This document shows positions 56,101-64,000 of a stretch of 64,000 nt of DNA, piece after piece. The stretch is from Mytilus galloprovincialis. Lineage: Eukaryota; Mollusca; Bivalvia; Mytilida; Mytilidae. The position numbers were made by a program, and so were the translations under genes. The DNA lies in contig NC_134842.1 in the NCBI RefSeq assembly GCF_965363235.1, positions 37,551,958-37,615,957 of the forward strand. Reading direction: 5' to 3'. A model generated the notes under the pieces. It saw only the letters and a program-made list of their open reading frames with translations. It did no database searches and was not told the origin of the DNA. Position 1 is the stretch's first letter, and each line of letters starts with the position of its first letter.

Positions 56101-59100
56101 AAACTGTTATTTGGCATCAAAATTAGAAAGATCATAGCATAGGGAACACATGCACTAAGTTTCAAGTTGATTGGACTAATTTATCAGTCCCTTAAATTTG
56201 ATCTTGATTTTGCAATATAATTAAAAAGTATGACTCTATAATTAAGTCTATCAACATAAGACCTATTAAATAGTACACAACAATGCTGTCTGCTTATCTA
56301 ACTTAAATATGATTTCTGTATTTTTTGGCTTTCAAGATATAAAAGAAGAAAAAAAAAAAACTCTGAGAAAATTCAAAACTGAAAGAGCATAATCATATGG
56401 TAAAATCAAAAGCTCAAATACATCAAAGGAATGGATCACAACTGTCATCTATGAGCACTTTTAATGTTGAAGAAAAGACAAATTATATATCTTACTTTGG
56501 TAAAGAATTAAGCAGAACTCTGTTAGAATATTCTTTGAGATATTTTTGGAATGTCCTTGTTAGGTCTATCATTGGTTGTCCATTACTCAGCTGTGAACAC
56601 TGCACCATACATTTCTTATAAAATACAAACAAATCAGCACAGCTAGGTAATACATTACTACTATCTTCTGATTCCATGCGAGGTGTTCCGAACTGTCGGA
56701 GGTCTTCTAAGAATCTGTTTACTAACTCTGATAGATTCCTATAAATAATAAGAATATGACTTTAAATGAAGACAGATACATACATGTATATTGATACTGA
56801 ATCATATTGTTTTATTGATATCAAATTATAGATAAAACTACTTTCAAAAATTGATGAGAAAAAGTATGAAATTTTGTACATATAACTTTGTGCTTAAAAG
56901 TACATCTACCTTTTATGTGATTTTTTTTTAATTTAACACTATGTTTGAAAATAAATATGTGAAGCTTGAAACAGGTTTGTCTTTACTAAGTATCACTTGA
57001 TATTGCAATCATCCTTTATTATTATATTACCTATCTTGTGAATCAATATAGATGTCTAGATGTGTCTCAAAACATTGGGAAATAATACCACCAAAAGGAG
57101 AGGATGTATTCTTTTCACTATCCTGTAAAAAAAAAATTTAAATTAAAAAAAAAAAAAACCATTCAAGCATAGTAATGCTAAAAAGCGTCTTTATCTGTAA
57201 ATTAATCATATACTTTCTCTTTAAACAAAATTGAAATGTTATTTCAAGGAAAACACACCGATACACAACATTTTTTAAAGCATTTCATGTACCCTTTTTA
57301 TAAATTTTAAGATCTATTTATTTCACTGCATAATTCTTTACATCAATGTTAAGAAATAATAATTCTACAGTATTTTTTTAACCTTAACTAGAGGCTCTAA
57401 AGAGCCTGTGTCGCTCACCTTGGTCTTGTGCATATTAAACAATGGACACGGATAAATTCATGACAAAATTGTGTTTTGGTGATAGTGATGTGTTTGTAGA
57501 TCTTATTTTACTAAACATTTTTGTTGCTACAATTATCTCTATCTATAATGAACTTGGCCCAGTAATTACAGTGGAAAATATTTTCTAAAAATTTACAAAA
57601 ATTTATGAAAAATGTTAAAAATTAACTATAAAGGGCAATAACTCCTTAAGGGGTCAATTGACTATTTTGGTCATGTAAACTTATTTGTAGATCTTATTTT
57701 GCTGAACGTTATTGCTGTATACAGTTTATCTCTATCTATAATAATATTCAAGATAATAACAAAAAACAGCAAAATTTCCTTAAAATTACCAATTCAGGAC
57801 AGTAACCTAACAACGGGTTGTCCGATCCATGTGAAAACATCAGGGCAGATAGATCTTGACCTGATAAACAATTAAACCCTGTCAGATTTTCTCTTAATGC
57901 TTCGTTTTTTGAGTTATAAGCCATTTTACCCCTATGTTCTATTATTAGCCGTGGCAGCCATTTTGGTTGATTGGCCAGGTCACGCCACACATTTTTTAAA
58001 CAAGTTACCCCTATGATGATTGTGGCCAAGTTTAGTTTAATTTGGCCCAGTAGTTTCAGAGAAGAAGATTTTTGTAAAAGATTACTAAGATTTACGAAAA
58101 AATGGTAAAAAATTGACTATAAAGGGCAATAACTCCTTCAGGGGTCAACTGACCATTTTGGTCATGTTGACTTATTTGTAAATCTTACTTTGCTGAACAT
58201 TATTGCTGTTTACAGTTTATCTCTATCTATAATAATATTCAAGATAATAACCAAAAACAGCAAAATTTCCTTAAAATTACCAATTCAGTGGGCAGCAACC
58301 CAACAACAGGTTGTCCGATTCATCTGAAAATTTCAGGACGGATAGATCTTGACCTGATAAACACTTTAACCGCATGTCAGATTTGCTCTAAATGCTTTGG
58401 TTTTTGAGTTATAAGCCAAAAACTGCATTTTACCCCTATGTTCTATTTTTAGCCATGGCGGCCATCTTGGTTAGTTGGCCGGGTCACGCCACACATTTTT
58501 TAAACTACATATCCCAAAGATGATTGTGGCCAATTTGGATTAATTTGGCCCAGTAGTTTCAGAGGAGAAGATTTTTGTAAAAGATTACTAAGATTTACGA
58601 AAAATGGTTAAAAATTGACTATAAAGGTCAATAACTCCTAAAGGGGTCAACTGACCATTTTGGTCATGTTGACTTATTTGTAAATCTTACTTTGCTGAAC
58701 ATTATTGCTGTTTACAGTTTATCTCTATCTATAATAATATTCAAGATAATTGCCAAAAACAGCAAAAATTCCCTAAAATTACCAGTTCAGGGGCAGCAAC
58801 CCAATAACGGGTTGTTGGATTCATTTGAAGATTTGAGGGCAGATAGATCTTGACCTGTTAAACAATTTTACAACATGTCAGATTTGCTCTAAATGCTTTG
58901 GTTTTTGAGTTATAAGCCAAAAACTGCATTTTACCCCTATGTTCTATTTTTAGCCATGGCGGCCATCTTGGTTGGTTGGCCGGGTCACGCCACACATTTT
59001 TTAAACTAGATACCCCAATGATGATTGTGGCCAAGTTTGGTTTAATTTGGCCCAGTAGTTTCAGAGGAGAAGATTTTTGTAAAAGTTAACGACGACGGAC

Positions 59101-62100
59101 GACGGACGCCAAGTGATGGCAAAAGCTCACTTTGCCCTTCGGGCCAGGTGAGCTAAAAATATGTACATTCTATCACATCTTATAAACAAAATGTTGAATC
59201 TGAGTTTTAAGTATTTTTTTAAATGTTTTGATGTGTTCATTTTTAACTCAATTAAAAATATATGAATGTCAAATAAAGTTATTTTTTGTGCACTTTTATA
59301 ATTTTTAAAAACAAAGTTAATTCCATTCGACAACAATTCCTTAATAAACATATATTAAAATTGTATATTTCACCACATGTTGAAATATATAATAATATTT
59401 AGATAAAACAAACCTTATTGTCATCTGATTGTGTTTTCTCTTCGTTCTCCATATCACTTTCAAATGGATTAGAAGATTCTTCCTCAAATGGATTACTTGT
59501 TGTTGGAGCTACACTCACTGATTTCTTTCCCTGTTCATCAGAATTTACATTACTTAAATTTTGTGCATAGTCATTGTTGAATACATTGTCATGGAATAGA
59601 TATCATTGAACAATTTTTTCTTACAATGAAAATTAACTGAACCCAGGAAAAAACACTATTCAATAATTTGATTTAAAATTCGAAATTAAATATGTTATAT
59701 ATGTATACTATAGAGGGGTTCACACTTCAAACTTATTTAATTCTACAATAGCGAGTGTGATATTTTGGTAATCCTGTTTTCCTGTCTATTGTCAAAGAGA
59801 ATATCTTTTGCTATTTTATGTGGTTTGGTTGCTGTCTTAAAGACATATATATGTCCCTTAATTGTTGGGGTATATGCCGATGAGACAGTAAAGTATACCC
59901 TAAGTTGCTAGTAGATTTTGTCAAAAAATTAAATGAATAATCTGTACAATAAATATAAATAGCATTAAGTATGAAATCTATTCCAATGTGTAAATCAACA
60001 TTATAAAATCATAATTCAAATATCAAATAATTCCTTAGTATTGATGCTGAACAATATTCAGGGTTCTCGCTAAGGATTTTTTAGGTATGATGAGTCCAAC
60101 AGCAAGAAGAAAATATTTTATTGCAATATAAAGTAATACTTTAGTCTCCATTTCCAAACAGAGCAATGAAATCAAATCAAATTCAGATCACTTTTAAACT
60201 TTTGCTATAAAATGATGATATTTGTGTTTAACTGTGTTCAGTTTATACAAAATATTTCAATCTTAATGCATCTGTGGACTCACCAGTTTTGAAAATGGTG
60301 AGTCCAGACAGATTTTGATGAGTCCAGGACTAATGGACTCGCCTTAGTGAGAACCCTGCTGAATATGTGCCAAAATCTACAGACAAAACAAAGGGAGGAA
60401 TAGATAGATAAATGGCAAGACCAGGTAATTGCAGTTTAACTACCATAATATGTGGGTGTATAATATTCAAACCTATACATGTACAGTTCAAACTATTGAC
60501 AATAGTAACAGTAAATATATACCTGAAACTCTTGCAATGTAACACCAGTAAACCTTTTGGCCAGTAAGGTCTCAAAGTTAGTTGTCCTTTGTATAGCAAA
60601 CAATAACAGCTTAACATCTATCTCAACCTTCCTCTTTGTCATAATCTTTGAAAGCTCTTTCCTGGAAATACAAATAATGATGGTTTCTGAACCGGTTTAA
60701 ATTTCAAGCTGCAACTTATATGTCATGCTTGATAAAGCCCAACAGCAGAAAATGCAAGAGATGCAAATAGGTCTGATATCAGAACAGCAAGTATAAAAAT
60801 CAATGTAGATTTTTTTTTATCTCTTGCTTTAAATGTGCTCAATAACTCTTACCAGCATTCAATTTCCTTGTACATTTTGTATTAAGCTTTTAAACAAAAA
60901 TTAACTTATTAGTCTGAGATCACTCTTTTTTTTTACATTTTTTGTGAGACCTCTTTTAAGGAAAATTCTACTGGCCTGACAAAAAAAGATTATGGTTACT
61001 AGTGATGACTGGAATATTTGTATATTTTTTCAATGCAATTGCATCACGTGTAGCACTTGTATAAAACTTTACCTGGTTAAATCACAAAATTCCACACATA
61101 TTCTTTCACTAACTTCCCAGTCTGATGGAAACAAGTGACCAAACTTTTCTTCAAAGTCCACTAATGTTCTCTTTATCCATGCATATCTTCTGTCTATCTT
61201 GTCTAACCAGGCCACCTAAAATAACAATAAAACTAGTTAACATCTTTAATCAATTTAGCTACTATTGTATAATATAAAATTTCTCAATGTTTTCGTTGAA
61301 TACTTCCATGACTCTTTAAGGATATAAATGAAATACATATTATTATGCTTTGGATTGTTACTATAGTAACTCATTTAGAGAAGAAATCTGTTATATCCAT
61401 GTTTTTCTATAAGAAACTTATTTTTAAGTACATTGGTTTTTTTTGTATTTGATTATCTTTTGTGTTTACAACAGATCTTTCTATTTTCCGTTAAGTTCAC
61501 TTAAATGACTTGTGTAAACTTAATTAGTTTGATTGATTGATTGTTGGTTGCTTTACGCCGCATTAGCACAAAAAGGCTATTAACTTAATTAGTGAAACGG
61601 CAACTATAATGCAGTTGAAGCATCATTCAACTTTGCTTCTAATGTTTCATTGGTTTCAGAAGCGAAAATTTTGAAAAACATTTAATTTGTTTGATGCCAA
61701 TTGATGGAAGAGCAGTCTAGTTCAAAATACTTACATCTTGATTTTCTCCAAATAGTACCAGGTATTCTGACAGCTGAAGTTTGACAAACCAGTTCAGGAG
61801 ATCTTTCTTTACTCTTGGGTCTAATACACTAACTACAAGGCAGGCTTCCTTTAACTGTCTCTGATTTCCTGGACCATACTGCAATAAATGTACTGGGTAA
61901 GAACAAAAAAAGAGATGAAGTCACTAACATTTAGGTCTGATTACCTGTTATTTGTTTAATGTTCTCTAACTAAGGGTTTAGAAATTGTAATTTTAAAGTT
62001 TGAAATTACATGTACATATCATTAGGTAACAGTTCATAATCTGACAACTACATGTAGGTCCAAAATGTGTTTCATCTTCATACATCAATATTGTTTGTAC

Positions 62101-62456
62101 AAAAACACTGGAAAATTAAAAAAATATTTGGTAGCCATTAAATTGTTGAAAATTTTAAACATATTGAAATATATCAAGACTATAATTTTATGAAAAATCA
62201 GTAGGTATATTTCGCATTATTATCTTTTTCAAGATCTAAGTTCTTTTTTCATTGCACTTTTTCTTGTTGTTTGGTTAATTGGTTTAAAATCTTATCCATT
62301 CTTAAAACAGTGTATTTCTTAAAATATTTTAATTAATAATTAATTTGAAAACATCTTTAATTCTAAATAAAATATACCTTAGCTCCCGCTCCCTGAAATG
62401 CCTCTTCAAAATCAGCTTGTATTTGTGTTCCTAGTTCACCTTGTATCTGTTTTACT
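43954..62456 (-). CDS. VPS53: VPS53, GARP/EARP tethering complex subunit, C-terminal 15 exons (5' end outside window)
   Basis: VPS53 works with VPS51, VPS52 and VPS54 (GARP, at the trans-Golgi) or VPS50 (EARP, at recycling endosomes) to tether endosome-derived vesicles. Exons on the minus strand: 62456-62378, 61878-61735, 61215-61073, 60661-60523, 59530-59414, 57122-57031, 56738-56496, 55891-55661, 52597-52519, 51482-51334, 50860-50791, 48954-48869, 47359-47308, 45254-45150, 44121-43954. All phases agree, giving about 631 residues of a protein near 800. Diagnostic stretches: [131 protein letters not shown] and the terminal [17 protein letters not shown] hydrophilic linker carries two NPF motifs. 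The gene converges on the reductase. Confidence 0.95.
44521..44743. mobile_element. MITE family GGGTCTCATTG, copy 2
   Basis: Exact 7-bp target duplication TTTCTAG (44514-44520 and 44744-44750). Ends TGGGTCTCATTGGGG and inverted GGGGGTCTCATTGAGGGGG. The interior repeats GTAAGCGGGAT-like motifs. It lies in VPS53 intron 44122-45149, about 400 bp from the terminal exon. Confidence 0.9.
45150..45254 (-). CDS. VPS53: VPS53 penultimate coding exon
   Basis: Fragment residues 542-576, [20 protein letters not shown] then [15 protein letters not shown]. The first 29 bases and the acceptor are copied repeatedly upstream in the intron (see 45226). Confidence 0.95.
45226..45621 (-). repeat. 52-bp tandem repeat (8 copies) that duplicates the exon acceptor
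   Basis: Unit lengths run 52, 52, 52, 42, 52, 52, 42, 52. On the minus strand each unit reads TATTATAG|GTTGTGATGTC and onward, i.e. the real 3' splice site plus the first 29 exon bases (19 in the short form). The functional site is the last copy before the exon body. Upstream copies would add out-of-frame sequence reaching a stop. Confidence 0.95.
46285..46530. repeat. CG-richer segment with short inverted repeats
   Basis: CTCGCTTGAG (near 46327) and CTCAAGCGAG (near 46485), and GATAATTTTCATATC versus GATCACTGATAATC near the edges, are inverted. Probably a diverged inverted-repeat element in the VPS53 intron 45255-47307. Boundaries uncertain. Confidence 0.45.
46952..47144. mobile_element. 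MITE with AGGGCTATTCCAT ends
   Basis: The left end AGGGCTATTCCATTAAAATG, then TTGGAGGGTAGG, is mirrored by AGGGCTGATCCATTTAAATG, then TGGGAGGGTAGA. The terminal string resembles the element at 51837 (GCTATTCCAG), suggesting a related family. 193 bp. Confidence 0.75.
47308..47359 (-). CDS. VPS53: VPS53 coding exon (52 nt)
   Basis: Completes Ser524 and encodes [17 protein letters not shown], one of the most conserved VPS53 stretches. Acceptor ATTTTCAG; donor GTAAAT. Confidence 0.94.
47472..48270 (-). repeat. composite repeat family D, short copy
   Basis: Left edge GAGGCTCTAAAGAGCC, then CGCTCACCTTGG; right edge GGCCAGGTGAGC. Internal blocks GGGCAATGACTCCTTAAGGG, TTATCTCTATCTATAATAAT, a CATGTCAGATTTGCTCTTAA block and GATTGTGGTCAAGTTTAG. 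Larger copies with tandem internal units lie at 49131-50520 and 57388-59154. Confidence 0.8.
48430..48664 (+). repeat. two pieces of dispersed repeat family A
   Basis: A partial copy (48430-48474, ending CAATCATACCACATCTTC) is followed by a fuller copy (48508-48664, with GCCTTTCAAAGCTGACTATG and a final CATACCACATCTTCTT). VPS53 exon 48869-48954 begins about 200 bp further on. Confidence 0.75.
48869..48954 (-). CDS. VPS53: VPS53 coding exon
   Basis: Fragment residues 496-523, [20 protein letters not shown] then QVIRKAPA. Phase 0 start, phase 2 end. Confidence 0.94.
49131..50520 (-). repeat. composite repeat family D, long copy with about 500-bp internal units
   Basis: Same edges as 47472-48270. 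The internal block around GTTTCAGAGGAGAAGATTTT recurs near 49391, 49886 and 50388, so units are about 500 bp. It ends with a (GACGGAC)n run and TTCGGGACAGGTGAGC. It occupies most of the VPS53 intron between 48955 and 50790. Confidence 0.85.
50791..50860 (-). CDS. VPS53: VPS53 coding exon
   Basis: Fragment residues 472 (split) to 495, [20 protein letters not shown] then AEQ. Acceptor TTTTTCAG; donor GTTTGT. Confidence 0.93.
51334..51482 (-). CDS. VPS53: VPS53 coding exon
   Basis: Fragment residues 423-471, [20 protein letters not shown], then [20 protein letters not shown] and TQFCLKFV. Phase 2 end. Confidence 0.95.
51597..51831. mobile_element. MITE with GGCCAAATAAAAA ends and TAA target duplication
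   Basis: Left end GGCCAAATAAAAAAGTATGA then GTGGTTCCAATTAC; right end inverted GGCCAAATAAAAATATATGT then GTGGTTCCAGTAAC. Flanked by TAA (51594-51596 and 51832-51834). The interior has two GGTAGG-type motifs in opposite orientation. It abuts the next MITE. Confidence 0.85.
51837..52035. mobile_element. MITE with CTATTCCAGAAAAAAATGTA ends and G tracts
   Basis: 6-bp target duplication CTAAGG (51831-51836 and 52036-52041). Inverted ends share CTATTCCAGAAAAAAATGTA, a run of G and TTGGAAGGCA. The left target copy overlaps the last base and TAA flank of the neighbouring MITE, so this element inserted next to an existing one. Confidence 0.9.
52519..52597 (-). CDS. VPS53: VPS53 coding exon
   Basis: Fragment residues 396 (split Asn) to 422, [20 protein letters not shown] then LTAMSK. 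Matches the family's ISSxxQLLVQDLxxACxPAL block. Confidence 0.95.
52748..55062 (+). repeat. 2.3 kb hexamer array (RGAACTA / GGACTA) with about 1 kb higher-order period
   Basis: Variants of AGAACT, AGGACT and AAAACT fill the VPS53 intron 52598-55660. A landmark order (AGAGCTAGAAATAGGAATAG at 52757, then a CCACACCTAGAACTATAACT block and an ACTTCATCGAGGACTA block) recurs at 53741, i.e. 984 bp later. Other landmarks recur at 930-945 bp, so there are two higher-order copies with indels plus a third partial zone. Long Thr-Arg and Leu-Val frames here are artefacts. Confidence 0.92.
55231..55437. mobile_element. MITE with AGGCCACACCAATTTAATT ends, TA flanks
   Basis: Inverted ends AGGCCACACCAATTTAATTT and AGGCCACACCAATTTAATTC, then CTTGT. 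Flanked by TA on both sides, as for Tc1/mariner-type insertion. 207 bp, 224 bp downstream on the map from VPS53 exon 55661-55891. Confidence 0.85.
55661..55891 (-). CDS. VPS53: VPS53 coding exon
   Basis: Fragment residues 319 (split Lys) to 395. Contains [40 protein letters not shown] and [19 protein letters not shown]. Phase 2 end (CATAA|GTATGT). Confidence 0.95.
56035..56450 (-). repeat. dispersed repeat fragments in VPS53 intron
   Basis: 56035-56190 is an inverted family C copy (ACAAGAATGTGTCCATAGTC, then CAGTGGACTGTGTACTTGGG). 56395-56450 (AAAATCAAAAGCTCAAATAC, then GGAATGGATCACAACTGTCA) belongs to another family, with a relative near 22135-22188. Confidence 0.55.
56496..56738 (-). CDS. 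VPS53: VPS53 coding exon
   Basis: Fragment residues 238-318, [20 protein letters not shown] to [10 protein letters not shown]. Includes [20 protein letters not shown], a conserved helical block of the family. Confidence 0.95.
57031..57122 (-). CDS. VPS53: VPS53 coding exon
   Basis: Fragment residues 208-237, [20 protein letters not shown] then [10 protein letters not shown]. Matches the NPFxGIVSKCFEPHLxxYIxSQD block. Confidence 0.95.
57388..59154 (-). repeat. composite repeat family D, longest copy
   Basis: 1.77 kb between VPS53 exons. Left edge GAGGCTCTAAAGAGCC, right edge GGGCCAGGTGAGC. The internal landmark TTTGGCCCAGTAGTTTCAGA recurs near 58041, 58546 and 59047, giving units of about 500 bp. 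Internal units are more alike within this copy than the edges suggest, consistent with local expansion. Confidence 0.85.
59414..59530 (-). CDS. VPS53: VPS53 coding exon (NPF linker)
   Basis: Fragment residues 169-207, [20 protein letters not shown] then [19 protein letters not shown]. Low-complexity acidic linker with two NPF tripeptides. The acceptor GATGAACAG has a weak pyrimidine tract but is the one that keeps phase with exon 60523-60661. Confidence 0.85.
60059..60358. mobile_element. hAT-like MITE, CAGGGTTCTCGCTAAGG ends
   Basis: Ends CAGGGTTCTCGCTAAGG and inverted CAGGGTTCTCACTAAGG (one change). The interior repeats GATGAGTCC-type motifs on both strands. CAGGGTTCTC termini are typical of hAT elements. 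The expected 8-bp duplication is only partly preserved (ATAT shared). 300 bp. Confidence 0.8.
60523..60661 (-). CDS. VPS53: VPS53 coding exon
   Basis: Fragment residues 122-168, [20 protein letters not shown] then [20 protein letters not shown]. The AIQRTTNFE block is a strong family marker. Acceptor GTATTTCCAG. Confidence 0.95.
61073..61215 (-). CDS. VPS53: VPS53 coding exon
   Basis: Fragment residues 75-121, [20 protein letters not shown] then [20 protein letters not shown]. Phase 0 start, phase 2 end. Confidence 0.95.
61735..61878 (-). CDS. VPS53: VPS53 coding exon
   Basis: Fragment residues 27-74, [20 protein letters not shown], then [20 protein letters not shown] and VLFGENQD. Acceptor TTTATTGCAG; donor GTAAGT. 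Confidence 0.95.
62378..62456 (-). CDS. VPS53: VPS53 coding exon, most 5' in window
   Basis: Fragment residues 1-26, [20 protein letters not shown] then QGAGAK. The first base completes an Arg codon from an exon beyond 64000. It matches the family block RVxEIQxxLGxQIxxDFEDAF. Confidence 0.92.
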
Positions 62457-64000
62457 CTGTCAATAAAAATCAGGATTTAGTGTAATTATGGATAAAACTT
62501 ATAGGGTATACACCCAACCCCAACAATATAAATATCTTTCAATTTAGACATGGATCTATACACTAAATCAAGCTCTACATAGTGTATTTATATAAACTAA
62601 CTTATTTTTTCATACCCCTCTGACTATATTACTTAAAACTACATGTACATTGATAAAAAGGCAAAAGCGAAGACTTAAGGTATTTCAGTTATTCTATTTA
62701 AAATTATCATTAAAAATCTATATTTCTTACTTATGATGGACTTATATTAGTGAATTATCTATCAAATTAAATTCATTGGATTGTAACACATCTTTCGTTT
62801 CTTAGGAAACAAATATGTGCATGAGATGCACAAATGGAGGAATCAATTGAGATCAGTCAGGCCAACACTATAACCAGATGCTCCGCAGGGCGTAGCTTTA
62901 TACGACCGCAGAGGTTGAACCCTGAACGGTTGGGGCAAGTATGGACACAACATTCAAGCTGGATTCAGCTCTAAATTTGGATTGTGATTAAATAGTTGAC
63001 ACAGCATAGGTTTCTGACACAGAATGAATGTGTTCTAATGAACTTAAAATTTTTGTTTTCTCTTAGAGCAATTCACTATGCTGTTGAATATTAATCCTCT
63101 CAAAAAAATGTTTGAAGAAATTTTCTTTTTTATTTATGAAATTTCAAATGAGAAAAATTGAACCCAATTTTTTTAATCACATCCCCCTTTCCCTTATTCC
63201 AAAACTGATCTCAATTAAAATTTCTAATGGAGTTTGCAACAATAACTACTCATTTAAATACATCATAAAATATTAAGATGTAAAAAAACTGCTTGTTATC
63301 ACTGAATGGTAAAGATTATTTTAATTTATCAGTTGGTAGTAAAAAGTGAATATACATTGTATATTGTATATAACAAAGATTTAAGTTGATTCTGGACAAA
63401 GAAAGATAACTCCAATTAAAAAAAATCTTGCTATTGCACAATATTTTGCAATTAGATATTTCTTGCTTACTATTCTGGACAAAGAAAGATAACTCTAATT
63501 AAAAAAAAAATTTGCTATTTCACAATATTGTGCAATTAGATATTTCTTGCCATTGCGCAATACTGTGCAATTGAAAAGACTTGCTATTGCACAATACTTA
63601 ATATAATAATTTTAGATCCTGATTTGGACCAACTTGAAAACTGGGCCCATAATAAAAAATCTAAGTACATTTTTGGATTCAGCATATCAAAGAACCCCAA
63701 TTATTCAATTTTGATGAAATCAAACAAAGTTTAATTTTGGACCCTTTGGGCCCCTTATTCTGTTGGGACCAAAACTCCCAAAATCAATACCAACCTTCCT
63801 TTTATGGTCATAAACCTTGTGTTTAAATTTCATAGATTTCTATTTACTTATACTAACGTTATGGTGCGAAAACCAAGAAAAATGCTTATTTGGGTCCCTT
63901 TTTGGCCCCTAATTCCTAAACTGTTGGGACCTAAACTCCCAAAATCAATACCAACCTTCCTTTTGTAGTCATTAACATTGTATTTAAATTTCATTGATTT
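62457..64000 (-). other. VPS53 intron running off the window
   Basis: No further VPS53 exon is recognisable before the window ends. From 62872 the sequence is a dispersed repeat. Confidence 0.75.
62872..64000 (+). repeat. dispersed repeat family E, cut by window end
   Basis: Starts GATGCTCCGCAGGGCGTAGC, then ACGACCGCAGAGGTTGAACC and GGGCAAGTATGGACACAACA. Internal direct repeats: a TTCTGGACAAAGAAAGATAA block with CACAATATTTTGCAATTAGA twice, and CCCAAAATCAATACCAACCT twice. It continues past 64000. Recognised from memory as a large Mytilus family. Confidence 0.65.

Noticed and set aside
60059..60358. Clean 8-bp hAT target duplication
   Set aside because: Flanks share only ATAT at comparable positions, so I report the inverted ends but not a duplication.
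62457..64000. Further 5' exons of VPS53
   Set aside because: The expected upstream blocks were not found; the stretch is an intron filled by a dispersed repeat.

Overview
The window is about 64 kb of AT-rich, intron-rich animal nuclear DNA. Short exons with GT-AG introns, three animal-type genes and a dense load of small inverted-repeat elements point to a bivalve mollusc. Several dispersed families look like those I know from marine mussels (Mytilus); that genus call is recognition from memory and was not searched. I see no prokaryotic operon, CRISPR array, rRNA or tRNA gene.

Three protein-coding genes can be assembled exon by exon with consistent splice phases. (1) Minus strand, 18687 to 5037: a complete class I phosphatidylinositol transfer protein (PITPNA/PITPNB type), 10 coding exons, 286 residues. 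(2) Plus strand, 18987 to 39497: a complete FAD-dependent oxidoreductase of the geranylgeranyl reductase-like family, 11 coding exons, 471 residues, with an N-terminal membrane segment. It starts 299 bp from the PITP start codon in head-to-head orientation, and a perfect CRE (TGACGTCA) lies between the two. (3) Minus strand, 62456 to 43954: the last 15 coding exons (about 631 residues) of VPS53, a subunit of the GARP/EARP tethering complexes; its 5' end lies beyond the window. The reductase and VPS53 converge tail to tail across 39498-43953.

Layout: 1-5036 PITP 3' flank; 5037-18687 PITP; 18688-18986 shared promoter region; 18987-39497 reductase; 39498-43953 intergenic degenerate repeats; 43954-64000 VPS53. 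The introns are full of mobile DNA: a 1.9 kb element with about 600 bp terminal inverted repeats, a 745 bp Mutator-like element with a 9-bp target duplication, a 1.2 kb element with subterminal repeats, more than ten MITEs (some nested), an antisense 5'-truncated LINE, tRNA-derived SINE-like copies, and tandem arrays of 27, 28, 39, 46, 52, 168 and about 500 bp plus a 2.3 kb hexamer array with a roughly 1 kb higher-order period. Two minisatellites have duplicated a splice site of their host gene (donor at 37917, acceptor at 45254).

The three genes do not form an obvious pathway. All relate to membranes or lipids: phosphoinositide transfer, a membrane-anchored isoprenoid-type reductase, and endosome-to-Golgi tethering. 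PITPNA and VPS53 both map to human 17p13.3, so their linkage here may be ancient.
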